From: JBFMAI01 sp040755725
GTDB lineage: Bacteria > Planctomycetota > Phycisphaerae > UBA1845 > Fen-1342
Direction of reading: 5' to 3'
NCBI GenBank assembly: GCA_040755725.1
Contig: JBFMAI010000032.1
Location: 132,571-196,570 of the forward strand
DNA length: 64,000 nt
Shown here: piece after piece, positions 53,055 to 62,328 of the stretch
Position numbering within the stretch: position 1 is the stretch's first letter
Layout: each line of letters starts with the position of its first letter
Program-made: the position numbers and the translations under genes
Notes under the pieces: model-generated
What the model saw: the letters and a program-made list of their open reading frames with translations, nothing else
Told to the model about the DNA's origin: nothing
Database searches by the model: none

Positions 53055-54245
53055 GTGCGAGTCGCCATCATTCAGGAGCACGTCGATCTGAGCCGCGGCG
53101 GCGCGGAGACTTCCGTGCTGGAGATGGCGCGCCAGCTCGCCCGCCACGGGTGCGACGTGACCGTGCTGTGCCGGGGACCGGTCGAGTCTCCGGTCGACGA
53201 TCCCGGAGTCCGCGTGCGCCCGCTGACTGTCGGCGGTCCCACACGCGCGCTGCGCACATACCGCTACATTCAGGCGGTCCAGCGACTGTGCCGCAAAGAA
53301 CGCTTCGATATCGTTCACGCGGTCACGCCCTGCCTGGCGGCCAACATCTACCAGCCGCGCGGGGGGACGTATGCGGAGACGCTGACGCGCGGTCTCGCGC
53401 TCACGGCGTCGCCGCTGGCGCGTCGACTCCGGGCGCTCGGACGGCGATTCAACGTCCGCCAGCGGTTCCTGATGCGCTTGGAGCGGGTGTTGCTGACGCG
53501 CCGCGCGGCGCGGGTCGTCGTCGCCGCCCTGTCCGACTATGTTCGCCGTCAGGTGGAGGACTTCTGTCGCGCCGCGTCGGGCAGCGGGGCGACGCCGCCG
53601 GTGCGGGTGATCTTCAACGGCGTGGAGGTGGCCGCGTGGGCCGCGGACGAGCAGTCCCGGCTGAGGGCGGAGCGTCGCGCGGCCCTCGGCATCGCGGATT
53701 GGACACCGCTGATCCTGTTCGCGGCCCACAACTTCCGGCTGAAGGGGCTGACGGAGCTGATCCGGGCCTTGGCCCACAGGGCCGCGCAACCCGACTGGCT
53801 GCTGGTCGTCGCCGGACGCGACCACCCGGCCCGGTATCAGCGGTTGGTCCACCGGCTCCACCTGGGGGACCGCGTCCGGTTTGTGGGCACGGCGACCTCG
53901 CTCCGTAGTTGGTACGCCGCCGCCGATGTCTTGGCGCACCCCACCTGGTACGACCCGTGCAGCCGCGTGGTGCTGGAGGCATTGTCGCTGGGGCTGCCGG
54001 TGGTAACGACGCGCTACAACGGCGCGGCCGAAGCGATGGTGCCCGGGCGTCATGGCGTGGTGATCGACGGGCCCGCCGACACAGCCGCCCTCGCCGCCGC
54101 CCTGGAGCGGAGTGTGCAGCCGGAGTTGCAGGCGGCGTGTCAGGCCGATGCCGCGCGTTTTGCCGAGCGCTTCTCGATGGCCCGTCACGCCCGCGAACTG
54201 CTGGCGTTGTATGAGGAACGCCGCGGACCGCGTTGCGGCCGGTAG
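53055..54245 (+). CDS. GT4-family glycosyltransferase (WaaG-like)
   Basis: This 396-residue protein has a GT-B fold: VAIIQEHVDLSRGGAETSVL at the N-terminus, FDIVHAVTPCLAANIYQPRG, LILFAAHNFRLKGLTELIRA, and the donor site ADVLAHPTWYDPCSRVVLEA with GLPVVTTRYNGAAE. The HNFRLKG and YDPCSRV phrases resemble WaaG-type LPS core glucosyltransferases. Start GTG 53055. It closes the LPS-core-like run after two kinase genes. Confidence 0.9.
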   Translation: MRVAIIQEHVDLSRGGAETSVLEMARQLARHGCDVTVLCRGPVESPVDDPGVRVRPLTVGGPTRALRTYRYIQAVQRLCRKERFDIVHAVTPCLAANIYQPRGGTYAETLTRGLALTASPLARRLRALGRRFNVRQRFLMRLERVLLTRRAARVVVAALSDYVRRQVEDFCRAASGSGATPPVRVIFNGVEVAAWAADEQSRLRAERRAALGIADWTPLILFAAHNFRLKGLTELIRALAHRAAQPDWLLVVAGRDHPARYQRLVHRLHLGDRVRFVGTATSLRSWYAAADVLAHPTWYDPCSRVVLEALSLGLPVVTTRYNGAAEAMVPGRHGVVIDGPADTAALAAALERSVQPELQAACQADAARFAERFSMARHARELLALYEERRGPRCGR

Positions 54246-54267
54246 TGCGGGTTGGCCTCCGCGCGGG

Positions 54268-54297
54268 GGCCGCCCTCCCGCGCCGCATGTTCGCCCG
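54268..54297 (-). repeat. Partial family A copy
   Basis: GCCGCCCTCCCGCGCCGCAT and TTCGCC match the right end of the copy at 49874-49940. It lies between convergent genes. Confidence 0.5.
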
Positions 54298-54304
54298 CGC
54301 CGAT

Positions 54305-56005
54305 TCAGGATTTGAAGCACAGGGCCTGTTGCACGTCGTCCACCAGTGTCCGCAGCGAATCCAGCGGGTGCAAGGCGAAGAAGTACTCGCGGTCCAGGGC
54401 GATGCGGTCGAGCGCCCGTTGCGATTCGAGCGCGGCCACGCGCTCGTCGTACTGGGCCGCGCGCCACGGGTCCGTCGCCAACATGCGCTCGTTCACTCGC
54501 CGCAGCTCACGGAACACCAGCGCGCGAGTCACACGATCAGCGGAGCGCTGCGCCCGCAGCTCGTTCGACCGGCGCACGAGTTCTTCCCGCTCGCGGCGCA
54601 GCTCGTCCGGCACCCGCGCCAGGTGCCGCTGCGGGTTGTACCGCAGGTCGCGGCTGGCGTGCCGCGCCTCGGCGATGTCGGCCGGCCCCAGGGCACTGTG
54701 CGGCAGCGGCAGGTGGAGGGTGGCGGACACGCACCCGATCGGAGCCGGCGTCAGCCCCGCGTGCGCCCCGACGAACTCCTCCGTCACCTCGTCGTACTTC
54801 GCCCCACCGATGCCGTGAATGAAGAGGTCCGCCACGAAGAGCCGCAAGAAGGCCGAGAGCGTCAGCGCCCGCGGCCGCAGCCCCCAACCGTCCCGCTCGA
54901 TCGGCCACGGTGCGCCGTGCGTGGCTGCGTCCGCCAACTTGCTCCGCGCCACCTCACCGATCGGCTCGTCGTCCGCCAGGAGCCGCACGCGCTCCCCGTC
55001 GATCTCGGCGTACAGCCGGCGGCGCGGCGCGCCCCGCCGCACCACCCACAACGGCACTTCGACCCGGTTGTTGTCGATGACCAGTAGCAGCACAGGGCGC
55101 CCGCGGGCCCGGACCCGGTGCCGCCGGCGATATGCGAGTACCGCCGCGTTGTAGCACTCCGCGCCGCGGCGAGCGTCGAACAGAAGCCCCGCCGCCAACG
55201 CGCGAAATGCCGCCGTGGCGCACAGCCGCGATACGCGGACCGGTTGGACGCGGCCAAGGCCGAGGGTCGCCTGCGTCGCGCCGTGGGCCCGCACCATCGC
55301 CTCAACCATGTCGATCCGGCGGTTGGCCGGCGCGCCAGCCGGGAGCGCGAGGCTCGCGCCGACCCGCGGAGCGCCGCGGCGCGCGTCATTCCTTGGCGTG
55401 CTGTGCGGCGGCATATCCGCGCACACGCCCCCCGGGTCCAGATCGTCCTCCCCGGACGCGGCCCCCGGCGCCGTCAGCCACGCCCGCGCGAACGCCGGCA
55501 ACGCCGAGCGGTCGCCGAACTCGTGCAGCGACGTGACCGACGCGAAGAACTGGAGCCACTCCGCCCGCGTGGCGGCGGGCTGGTCTTCCAATGGTCGCCG
55601 GGCGTTGAACCCCGGCACCGGGACCGTCACCCGGCGCACGCCGCGGCTGGTGACCTGCGGTACCGCGAGGTCGCCGCGTCGCGGCTCGTCGCCATCGACC
55701 CAGAAGAAGACGCATCCGCCACCGAGCCGCGCGGCCAAAGCGTGCGCCGCGATGACCTTGGCCAGCACGCCGGCGTGAAAGAACTCTACTTGATGCCCCG
55801 TGGCGATGACCCGGCCGTCCAGGTGCAACTCGCGGCGTAACTCGGTCCGCCAGTCCGCCAGCGAACGCCCCAGCCACGATCCGCCGACCGGCCGCGACGC
55901 CGCGTCCAGCAACACCGACGCGGACGGCTCGACGAGCACGGCGCGGTGCGTTGCCGGCGTCACCAGCCGGTCATATCGGATCAGTCGTTCCGCGGGCAAT
56001 GGCAT
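54305..56005 (-). CDS. Uncharacterised conserved protein with in-frame repeat
   Basis: This 566-residue protein starts at ATG 56005, overlapping the GT2 gene by 25 bases. Recognisable phrases are IATGHQVEFFHAGVLAKVIA, CVFFWVDGDEPRRGD, RLFVADLFIHGIGGAKYDEV and a helical C-terminus rich in Arg/Glu. The first two resemble the nucleotide-binding core of BshC (bacillithiol synthase) only weakly, so I do not name it. At about residues 208-225, RRGAPRVGASLALPAGAP is coded by a diverged family A repeat. It is adjacent to LPS and GT2 genes on the other strand. Confidence 0.6.
   Translation of the reverse strand: MPLPAERLIRYDRLVTPATHRAVLVEPSASVLLDAASRPVGGSWLGRSLADWRTELRRELHLDGRVIATGHQVEFFHAGVLAKVIAAHALAARLGGGCVFFWVDGDEPRRGDLAVPQVTSRGVRRVTVPVPGFNARRPLEDQPAATRAEWLQFFASVTSLHEFGDRSALPAFARAWLTAPGAASGEDDLDPGGVCADMPPHSTPRNDARRGAPRVGASLALPAGAPANRRIDMVEAMVRAHGATQATLGLGRVQPVRVSRLCATAAFRALAAGLLFDARRGAECYNAAVLAYRRRHRVRARGRPVLLLVIDNNRVEVPLWVVRRGAPRRRLYAEIDGERVRLLADDEPIGEVARSKLADAATHGAPWPIERDGWGLRPRALTLSAFLRLFVADLFIHGIGGAKYDEVTEEFVGAHAGLTPAPIGCVSATLHLPLPHSALGPADIAEARHASRDLRYNPQRHLARVPDELRREREELVRRSNELRAQRSADRVTRALVFRELRRVNERMLATDPWRAAQYDERVAALESQRALDRIALDREYFFALHPLDSLRTLVDDVQQALCFKS
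55338..55385 (-). repeat. Diverged family A copy inside a CDS
   Basis: On the minus strand it reads GTCGGCGCGAGCCTCGCGCT then CCCGGC, giving GASLALP in the protein. The copy in the glycosyltransferase gives GRSLALP in the same reading phase. Confidence 0.55.
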
Positions 56006-56733
56006 ACGGCCAGTGTGCGTTCATCGCGCGGCACCAGCGGGCCGCGTTGCAGTTCCCGGACAAACACCGCCAAGTAGTGCTGCAAACGGGCGGCCGGATC
56101 GTCCAGGGTCCCGCCGAACTCGCGGCTGGTGTCGCGGTAAATCCGCCGGACCGCCAGCTCACGCACGGTCAGTCCGGCGCGCACACACTGTACCCAGAAC
56201 TGGAGGGGAAAGGCATAGCCGGGTTCGTCCAGCGTCAGACGCCGGACGGCGGCGACGCGGTGGGCCTTGAAGCCGCAGAACGCATCCGTCAGACGCAGCC
56301 CCAGCGTTTCCCCGATCAACTCGGTGAGCACGCGGTTGATTGCGCGGCGTTCGGCCGGCGGGCGGTCGTCATCGGGGAAGGAGCGCAGGTAGCGCGACCC
56401 GCTGATGACGTCCGCTTCGCCGCAACCGGCGCAGCGCACAAAGTCGGGAATGCGGGCCGGCTCGTGCTGCTCGTCGCAATCGAGCGTGATGACCCAGTCG
56501 TAGCCGCGGGCGTCGGCCAGCGCGAACGCGTCGATCAGGCTCTGTCCGTAGCCGCGGTTCTCCGGGTGCGTGATGACGGCCACATCCGGCTCCCGCCGCA
56601 GCAGCGTCGGCGTGGCGTCCGTCGAGCCATCATCCACCACCAGGATGTCGCTCGCGTAGCGCCGGACGGCCGCCAGCACACCCGGCAGGTAACGCTCTTC
56701 GTTGTACACCGGGATGGCCACCAGGAAGCGCAT
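55981..56733 (-). CDS. GT2-family glycosyltransferase (polyprenol-phosphate sugar synthase-like)
   Basis: This 250-residue protein has the GT-A fold: FLVAIPVYNEERYLPGVLAA, DILVVDDGSTDATPTLLRRE, ENRGYGQSLIDAFALADARG, and the metal motif DWVITLDCDEQHEPA. FCGFKAHRVAAVRRL follows. It resembles dolichol/undecaprenyl phosphomannose synthases. It lacks C-terminal membrane helices. It could supply a lipid-linked sugar to the GT39 enzyme at 35384, but this link is only inferred. Confidence 0.9.
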   Translation of the reverse strand: MRFLVAIPVYNEERYLPGVLAAVRRYASDILVVDDGSTDATPTLLRREPDVAVITHPENRGYGQSLIDAFALADARGYDWVITLDCDEQHEPARIPDFVRCAGCGEADVISGSRYLRSFPDDDRPPAERRAINRVLTELIGETLGLRLTDAFCGFKAHRVAAVRRLTLDEPGYAFPLQFWVQCVRAGLTVRELAVRRIYRDTSREFGGTLDDPAARLQHYLAVFVRELQRGPLVPRDERTLAVCHCPRND

Positions 56734-56900
56734 CGGCCCGTCGGTCCTCCGGCGGCGGGTCTGTCTTGGCCCGGCCGTCGTGCTACTGTCGATTCTTGCG
56801 GTGACGGATGGATTGTCAAACCGGCGGTGCCGGGAAAACGCGGCGCCCGCGCACGGGCGGCGTTGCCCGCGGGCCGGTCCAGCGGCATCATGCCGCCATC

Positions 56901-58274
56901 ATGGGCTCGGACTCGACATCCCCCCCGACGGCCACGCCGACTGCATCGCGACGCGGCCCGGCGTTGCACTGGCAGATTCTTATCGGGCTGCTGATCGGCG
57001 GCCTCGCCGGTCTCGTCGCGCGGACCCTCTACCCCCCGGCCGCCGACGGCACGCCCGATCCCGGCCTGGCGTGGGTCGTGCGGAACGTCGCCTATCCACT
57101 GGGCGAGATCTTCCTGCGGCTCATCTTCATGGTCGTGCTGCCGTTGGTCTTCACCGCCCTGGTGCTCGGCGTGGCCGAACTCGGCGATGTGCGACGGCTC
57201 GGCCGCGTCGGACTGCGGACTCTCGGCTACACCGTGATTCTGTCGGCAATCTCGGTGGGCATCGGCGTGGGCCTGACCAACGTCGTCAACCCGGGCGGCC
57301 ACCTGGGCGCCGCCCAGCGCGAGACGCTCAAGGCCCGCTACGAGACCGAGGCCGCCCGGAAGGTCGCCCAGGCCCGCGAGAGCAAGACCGCCCTCGACTC
57401 CCTCCTCGACATCCTTCCCCGCAACCTCCTGCGCGAAATGGTCGGGGCCGTCGATGGCACGTCACCCGGCGGCGGAATGCTCGCCGTCATGTTCTTCGCC
57501 CTGCTCTTCGGCATCGCCCTGTCGCTCGTGCCCGAGCGGGCCGCCCCGCTCATTACCGTCCTGCAAGGCATCTACGACGCCGTCATGGTCATCATCGGCT
57601 GGGCCATGCGCCTGGCGCCGCTCGGCGTGGCGGGGCTGGTGTTCCGCCTCACCGCCGACCTGGGGGCCGACATCCTGCGCGTGCTGGGCTGGTACGTTCT
57701 CACCGTGCTCGGCGGGCTGCTGCTGCACTTTCTCGGCGTCTACAGCGTGTTCGTCGGCGTGGCGGGCCGGCGTAGTCCGCGGCGGTTCTTCGCCGACATC
57801 TCGGAAGCCATGCTGACGGCGTTCGCCACGTCGTCGTCCAACGCGACGCTGCCCACGACGCTGCGCGTGAGCGAAGAGCGCCTGCGGCTGCGGCCCGAGA
57901 TCGGCCGCTTCGTGCTCACCGTCGGCTCGACCGCCAACCAGAACGGCACGGCGTTGTACGAGGGCGTGACCGTCCTCTTTCTGGCCCAGGTCTTCGGCGT
58001 CGATCTGACCCTCGTGCAGCAGATCACCGTCGCCCTCCTGGCGATCCTGGCCGGCGTGGGCACCGCCGGCGTCCCCGGCGGCTCGCTCCCCCTGGTTGTC
58101 ATCGTCCTGCAAACCGTCGGCGTCCCGGCCGACGGCATCGGCATCATCCTCGGCGTGGACCGCCTGCTCGACATGTGCCGCACGACACTCAACGTCACCG
58201 GGGACCTGGCCATCGCGGCGTGCGTGGACCGGGCCGAGCGCGGCCGGGCAGCACCCGCCAGCCTGCCATCGTAG
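56901..58274 (+). CDS. Dicarboxylate/amino acid:cation symporter (DAACS family)
   Basis: This 457-residue protein has eight or more membrane segments and the family motifs: TAFATSSSNATLPTTLRVSE, GSTANQNGTALYEGVTVLFL, GVGTAGVPGGSLPLVVIVLQ and DRLLDMCRTTLNVTGDLAIA. It is a GltP/DctA-type transporter for glutamate, aspartate or C4-dicarboxylates with Na+ or H+. A ~60-residue charged insertion after the second membrane pair (QRETLKARYETEAARKVAQA) is typical of some planctomycete members. ATG 56901 is taken; the upstream part has no support. Repeat B copy 4 follows the stop. Confidence 0.92.
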   Translation: MGSDSTSPPTATPTASRRGPALHWQILIGLLIGGLAGLVARTLYPPAADGTPDPGLAWVVRNVAYPLGEIFLRLIFMVVLPLVFTALVLGVAELGDVRRLGRVGLRTLGYTVILSAISVGIGVGLTNVVNPGGHLGAAQRETLKARYETEAARKVAQARESKTALDSLLDILPRNLLREMVGAVDGTSPGGGMLAVMFFALLFGIALSLVPERAAPLITVLQGIYDAVMVIIGWAMRLAPLGVAGLVFRLTADLGADILRVLGWYVLTVLGGLLLHFLGVYSVFVGVAGRRSPRRFFADISEAMLTAFATSSSNATLPTTLRVSEERLRLRPEIGRFVLTVGSTANQNGTALYEGVTVLFLAQVFGVDLTLVQQITVALLAILAGVGTAGVPGGSLPLVVIVLQTVGVPADGIGIILGVDRLLDMCRTTLNVTGDLAIAACVDRAERGRAAPASLPS

Positions 58275-58285
58275 GGGCCGTCTCC

Positions 58286-58322
58286 TAACCCCCCTCCCAG
58301 CGAGGGGTTGGGGGGGCGGGGC
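58286..58322 (-). repeat. Dispersed hairpin repeat, family B copy 4
   Basis: On the minus strand: CCCCCCCAACCCCTCGCTGG followed by GAGGGGGG. It is diverged, but has the same order as the other copies. It lies 11 bases after the symporter stop and is a likely terminator. Confidence 0.7.
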
Positions 58323-58546
58323 GTTCGGTTGCAGCCCGGCACGACGTGTCACGTTCTGGCGTGTGGTACGGCGGTCAGCAACCCCCACCCGCTTGCTTCC
58401 GGGAAGGCCCAGCTTGCTTCTCCATTGCGCTATTTGCGTCGTGGACTCGACTCTCGCAACGCGCACGCGGTACGACCGCGCAGGTCGTCCAATAGATCGA
58501 ACGGCCTGTCCCGGCAGCACCGGCTGGATGGTGTGCCGAGGCAGTG

Positions 58547-58648
58547 TCAATTGCTGTGTAAATTGATTTCGGGGCATCCGTCCAGCAGAGTGTCGGCCTC
58601 ACGCAGCTTGGCGATGATCTGTTCCGGACTATGTTTTGTCCTTTTCAT
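58547..58648 (-). pseudogene. IS3-family transposase OrfA remnant
   Basis: A 33-codon frame with AGGAGG before ATG at 58648 reads MKRTKHSPEQIIAKLREAD, the typical N-terminus of IS3-family OrfA (helix-turn-helix start). It then ends in unrelated codons and a TGA. The rest of the IS element is absent, so this is a truncated remnant with an intact start. Confidence 0.75.
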
Positions 58649-58730
58649 CCAGAGCCTCCTGCCCCGGCAGCGGCTGCGCCGCCGCCGGGCCAAAGACCCT
58701 CATAACGTCTGGATCAGATTTTGGGCCTCC

Positions 58731-59400
58731 TCAGCAGAATTCGTGGGTGAGTTTTGGCTCGGGTAAGCGTCCCAGCGCGTGATACAGGGCGATTTCGGCG
58801 GCTTCGAGCGTGCGAAAGCCGTAGGCCTTTCTGATGGGCAGTTTGACGCGGTAGTTCAGGCCCTCGACGATCCCGGCGGAAAACTCCTTTTTCGCCGCGA
58901 ACCAGTTCAGGATCAGCTTCTGATGCGTGCGGATGCTGCGGGCCACCTTCTTGAGCGGTTCCAGCCGGCTGCGCAGCGCGCGCCGCACCCAGCCGTCCAG
59001 GAACACCCTGGCCCAATGGTACGAGGTGTACTCCCACAGGGCCTGGAAGCTCTCCTTGAGCAGGTACGCCCGCACCGTCTTCAGCCCGTACTGCAACAGG
59101 TCATCCAGCCGGGTCCGCTGTTTCTCCGTCAGGTTCTCGGGGCGCTTCAGAAAGCACCAGCGGCTGTGCGTCAGCAGCGGCTCATAGCCCTGGCGGGCCA
59201 ACTCCTTGGCCTCGGCGGCCCGCACGTCGTCGATGGCCTGGTTCAGCCGGGCCACGCTGTGGTAGCGGTCCAGGATGTGCAGGGCCTGCTTGGCCCTCTT
59301 GGCGATGACTTTCAGGTACGGTTGCCACATGTCGCTGCTGACAAACTGCAGCGCCGCGGTTCGGTCGCGACCCAGCATTTTGTAGCGTTGTAGTACTACG
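58731..59400 (-). pseudogene. ISL3-family transposase, N-terminus missing
   Basis: About 220 residues of an ISL3 transposase catalytic region and C-terminus are open: LQFVSSDMWQPYLKVIAKRA (DDE Asp segment), LHILDRYHSVARLNQAIDDV, WALWEYTSYHW-like region, LILNWFAAKKEFSAGIVEGL (Glu segment) and YRVKLPIRKAYGFRTLEAAE. A full element would have ~400 residues. The zinc-binding and HTH N-terminus is lost where the sequence meets the lutC 3' end (~59400-59435). The open frame continues antisense beyond the junction without coding character. Confidence 0.85.
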
Positions 59401-59434
59401 GTCCACCCCAGGCGGTCCGTGATTCGTCGCCCGG

Positions 59435-60106
59435 CTACGAGGGCTCCAGCAGGATGACATGCACAACGCCGGGGCCGTGCATCCCCGTGACGAGCACCCC
59501 CTCGATGTCTGCCGTCTTGCTCGGCCCGGTGATCAGGTTCACGTTCGCCGGCAACTCGTCTCGCCGCCGCAGCCACGCGAATGTGTCGTACAGGTCGGCC
59601 ACAAGCTGCGATTGATCGACGACGGCGATGTGTACCGGCGGGATCAGGGTTGCCCCGCGCGCGGACGCCGCGCCCGACGCGCACACCAGCGTCCCCGTCT
59701 CCGCCGTTGCGGACAGGACGCCGGTCACCGCCGCCCCGACGTCGAACAGCACCGCGTCACTGGTCTCCGTCATCATCGACACACCGCGATCCGCCAGCAC
59801 ACGCGTCAGGTCCGCGGCACGCTCCGGCGTGAGTGCCGTCCCGGGCTCCACTTGAACCAATACGCTCGCAATGCGGTGCTCGGTGACGATCCGCGCGACT
59901 TGCGCTGTCCAATCGGCCGTGCCGACACGATGGACCCGGCAGCCGGCGGCTTCCGCCGACGCGACGAACCGGGCCGCCAGGTCCAAACTGGGCTCGACGG
60001 CCCGGAGCGTGTCGTCGGCCGGTGGCAGTTCGGTCTTCTTCGCCGGCAGTCGCACCCGCCGCCGCAGTCGATCGAGAAACGCCCGCACCGCGGCCTCAAC
60101 GCTCAT
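59435..60106 (-). CDS. lutC: LUD-domain lactate utilisation protein LutC
   Basis: This 223-residue protein has the LUD domain: MMTETSDAVLFDVGAAVTGV, LSATAETGTLVCASG, LIPPVHIAVVDQSQLVADLY, ANVNLITGPSKTADIEGVLV and GMHGPGVVHVILLE. With LutA and LutB it oxidises L-lactate to pyruvate. ATG 60106 overlaps the lutB stop by 11 bases. The C-terminus is intact although an IS remnant begins just downstream. Confidence 0.93.
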   Translation of the reverse strand: MSVEAAVRAFLDRLRRRVRLPAKKTELPPADDTLRAVEPSLDLAARFVASAEAAGCRVHRVGTADWTAQVARIVTEHRIASVLVQVEPGTALTPERAADLTRVLADRGVSMMTETSDAVLFDVGAAVTGVLSATAETGTLVCASGAASARGATLIPPVHIAVVDQSQLVADLYDTFAWLRRRDELPANVNLITGPSKTADIEGVLVTGMHGPGVVHVILLEPS

Positions 60107-61493
60107 TGCCGAGTCCCTCCTCCCACAGCCGGCGGAAGCTCCGCGCCGGTGGCCGCGGCAAGTCGCGTTCACACAGCCACTCCCGCAGCGGACCCGGCCC
60201 GCCGCGCGCCCACCCCCTACCATCGTCGCGCAGCAGAGCACGCAGCGTCTTCTGACCCAGCCGGTAAACCCACGGCCGCCGCATCACCCAGCCCCAGCCC
60301 CGCAACATCCACCGTTTGAGCGCCGGCTGCCGGTCGCGCGTCAGCGCCCGCAGCCGCACGAGCAGTGCCGGAATGTCGATCTTGACCGGGCAAACCAGGC
60401 CACAGGCGCCGCAGAGGCTCGATACACGCGGCAGGGCGTCGTGCTCCGCACCGTACAGCAGCGGCGACAGCAGGCTGCCGATCGGCCCCGGGTAGACGCT
60501 GTGGTAAGCGTGGCCACCAACGTTGCGATACGCCGGGCACGCATTGAGGCACGCGCCGCACCGCACGCACCGCAACACCTCCGGCATTGGCCCCGCGAGG
60601 ATGTCGCTGCGGCCGTTGTCCAGCAGCACGACGTGCAGTTCCGCCGGACCGTCGCGGTCATCCGGCCGCCGCGGCCCCGTGACCAGCGTGGTGTACGAGC
60701 CCATCGGCTGCCCCGTGCTCGAGCGGGCCAGCATCTTCAGAAACACCGGCAGATCGGCCAGCCGCGGGATGATCTTCTCAATGCCCAGCAGCGCCACGTG
60801 GACGCGCGGCCGGCTCACCGTCATCCGCCCGTTGCCCTCGTTGGTCACCAGACACAGCGTCCCCGTCTCAGCGACGCCGAAGTTCACGCCCGTGATCCCC
60901 AGGTCGCAGCGGCGGAAGATGTCGCGGAGGTGGGCCCGGGCGATGCGGGTCAGCTCGGCGGGGTCTTCGGTGTACGGGCAGCCCAGCTCGCGGGCCATCG
61001 CCTCGGCGACCTGCCGGCGGTCTTTGTGAATAATCGGGGTAATGATGTGGCTGGGGCGGTCACGGTCGATCTGCACGATGAACTCGCCGAGGTCGGTCTC
61101 CACGACGCGCACGCCGGCGGCTTCGAGCGCCGCGTTGAGGTGAATCTCCTCGGTCGTCATGCTCTTGGACTTCACCGCCAGCGTCAGGCCACGCTGCGTG
61201 GCCAGCTCGCAGACGATCCGGCACGCAGCAGCCGCGTCGGCGGCGAAGTGGACATGCCCGCCGCGGCGCTCGACTTGACCAACGAACTGCTCCAGGTAGG
61301 CCGGCAAATGGTCCAGCGTGTGCTGGCGGATCTGCGCGGCCCGCTCACGCAGCTCCTCGGCGTGCGGCAGGCGGGCGAACGACTCGGCCCGCGCGTCCAC
61401 CTTCCGCCACGTCGCCAAGTGGACAGCCGCGACGACCCGCCGGTCGGCCACGGCGGCGGCCAGTCGCCGGCGGGTGTCGTTCGTGCGGCTCAC
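60096..61493 (-). CDS. lutB: Iron-sulfur lactate utilisation protein LutB
   Basis: This 465-residue protein has an N-terminal LUD domain (LAVKSKSMTTEEIHLNAALE, CDLGITGVNFGVAETGTLCL) and a C-terminal ferredoxin domain. The latter has two 4Fe-4S motifs, CVRCGACLNACPAY and CGACGLVCPVKIDIP. It is the electron-transfer subunit of LutABC. Start GTG 61493 overlaps the lutA stop (GTGA). Confidence 0.95.
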   Translation of the reverse strand: MSRTNDTRRRLAAAVADRRVVAAVHLATWRKVDARAESFARLPHAEELRERAAQIRQHTLDHLPAYLEQFVGQVERRGGHVHFAADAAAACRIVCELATQRGLTLAVKSKSMTTEEIHLNAALEAAGVRVVETDLGEFIVQIDRDRPSHIITPIIHKDRRQVAEAMARELGCPYTEDPAELTRIARAHLRDIFRRCDLGITGVNFGVAETGTLCLVTNEGNGRMTVSRPRVHVALLGIEKIIPRLADLPVFLKMLARSSTGQPMGSYTTLVTGPRRPDDRDGPAELHVVLLDNGRSDILAGPMPEVLRCVRCGACLNACPAYRNVGGHAYHSVYPGPIGSLLSPLLYGAEHDALPRVSSLCGACGLVCPVKIDIPALLVRLRALTRDRQPALKRWMLRGWGWVMRRPWVYRLGQKTLRALLRDDGRGWARGGPGPLREWLCERDLPRPPARSFRRLWEEGLGNER

Positions 61494-62224
61494 GGCGTCG
61501 GCTCCATCAGCCCAAGCGATTCGGCCAGCACTTCCGCCAAGTGCTTGAATTGCAGGGGCAGCCCGCGGCGACGCGCCCCACCCGCCATCTGGAGCGTGCA
61601 GGCCGCCTCGTTGCAGACCACCAGCCGCGCCCCCGTCCGCATCAGCTCGTCGAGCTTGTCGCCCAACATCGCCCCGCTCAGCTCCGGGTACTCCACCGCG
61701 AACAGGCCGCCGAAGCCACAGCACAGGTCCGGCCGCGCGGGCGTCCGCACCATCTCACTATTTCCCAACCACCGGCGCAGGTCGTCGACGGTGTACACCT
61801 CACGCGCATGACACGGATAGTGGAACGTCACGGGCTTGTCGAAGCGTACGAGCGCGCCGATGTCCACGTGGAGTCGGTCTCGCAGGAAGGTGGCGAACTC
61901 GTGGACGCGGCCGGCGACCTGTCGGGCCATCTCGGCGGCCGCTTCATCCGTCAGCAACGCCGGCCCGTGTCGCCGAACCATCGTCGCACACGACGCGGAC
62001 GGCGTGACGATGCACTCGGCATCGTGGAAGACATCGACCAGCCGCCGAATGAGCGCGGCGGCCTCGGGGTGAAAGCCGCTGTTGTACGCGGGCTGCCCAC
62101 AACACGTCTGACGCTTAGGGAAATGGACGCGGCAGCCAAAATGCCGCAGAACGCGAACGACCGCTTCGCCGACTCGGGGATAGAAGGTGTCCGTCAGGCA
62201 GGTGACGAAGAGGGCGACATCCAT
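61490..62224 (-). CDS. lutA: Lactate utilisation protein LutA (CCG-domain)
   Basis: This 244-residue protein has two cysteine-rich CCG domains: RQTCCGQPAYNSGFHPEA, and RPDLCCGFGGLFAVEYPELS with FHYPCHAREV. These bind a 4Fe-4S cofactor in (Fe-S)-binding oxidoreductases of the LutA/GlpC type. It is the first gene of the lutABC operon. Confidence 0.95.
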   Translation of the reverse strand: MDVALFVTCLTDTFYPRVGEAVVRVLRHFGCRVHFPKRQTCCGQPAYNSGFHPEAAALIRRLVDVFHDAECIVTPSASCATMVRRHGPALLTDEAAAEMARQVAGRVHEFATFLRDRLHVDIGALVRFDKPVTFHYPCHAREVYTVDDLRRWLGNSEMVRTPARPDLCCGFGGLFAVEYPELSGAMLGDKLDELMRTGARLVVCNEAACTLQMAGGARRRGLPLQFKHLAEVLAESLGLMEPTP

Positions 62225-62328
62225 CGCGTGGTCCCGCGCCGCGCGGCCACCACGGCCGGCGCGTCAGACACGCCTCTCACGTGGCCCAGTCGGCCGGTGG
62301 GTCCGCGGTCGGCGCGCTGCGCTGCGGG

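Noticed and set aside
54305..56005. BshC (bacillithiol synthase) assignment
   Set aside because: Only two short phrases are reminiscent; without an alignment the name would overstate the evidence, so it was left uncharacterised.
58375..58602. 75-codon minus-strand frame covering the IS3 remnant
   Set aside because: It is in another frame from the recognisable OrfA start and shows no family similarity.
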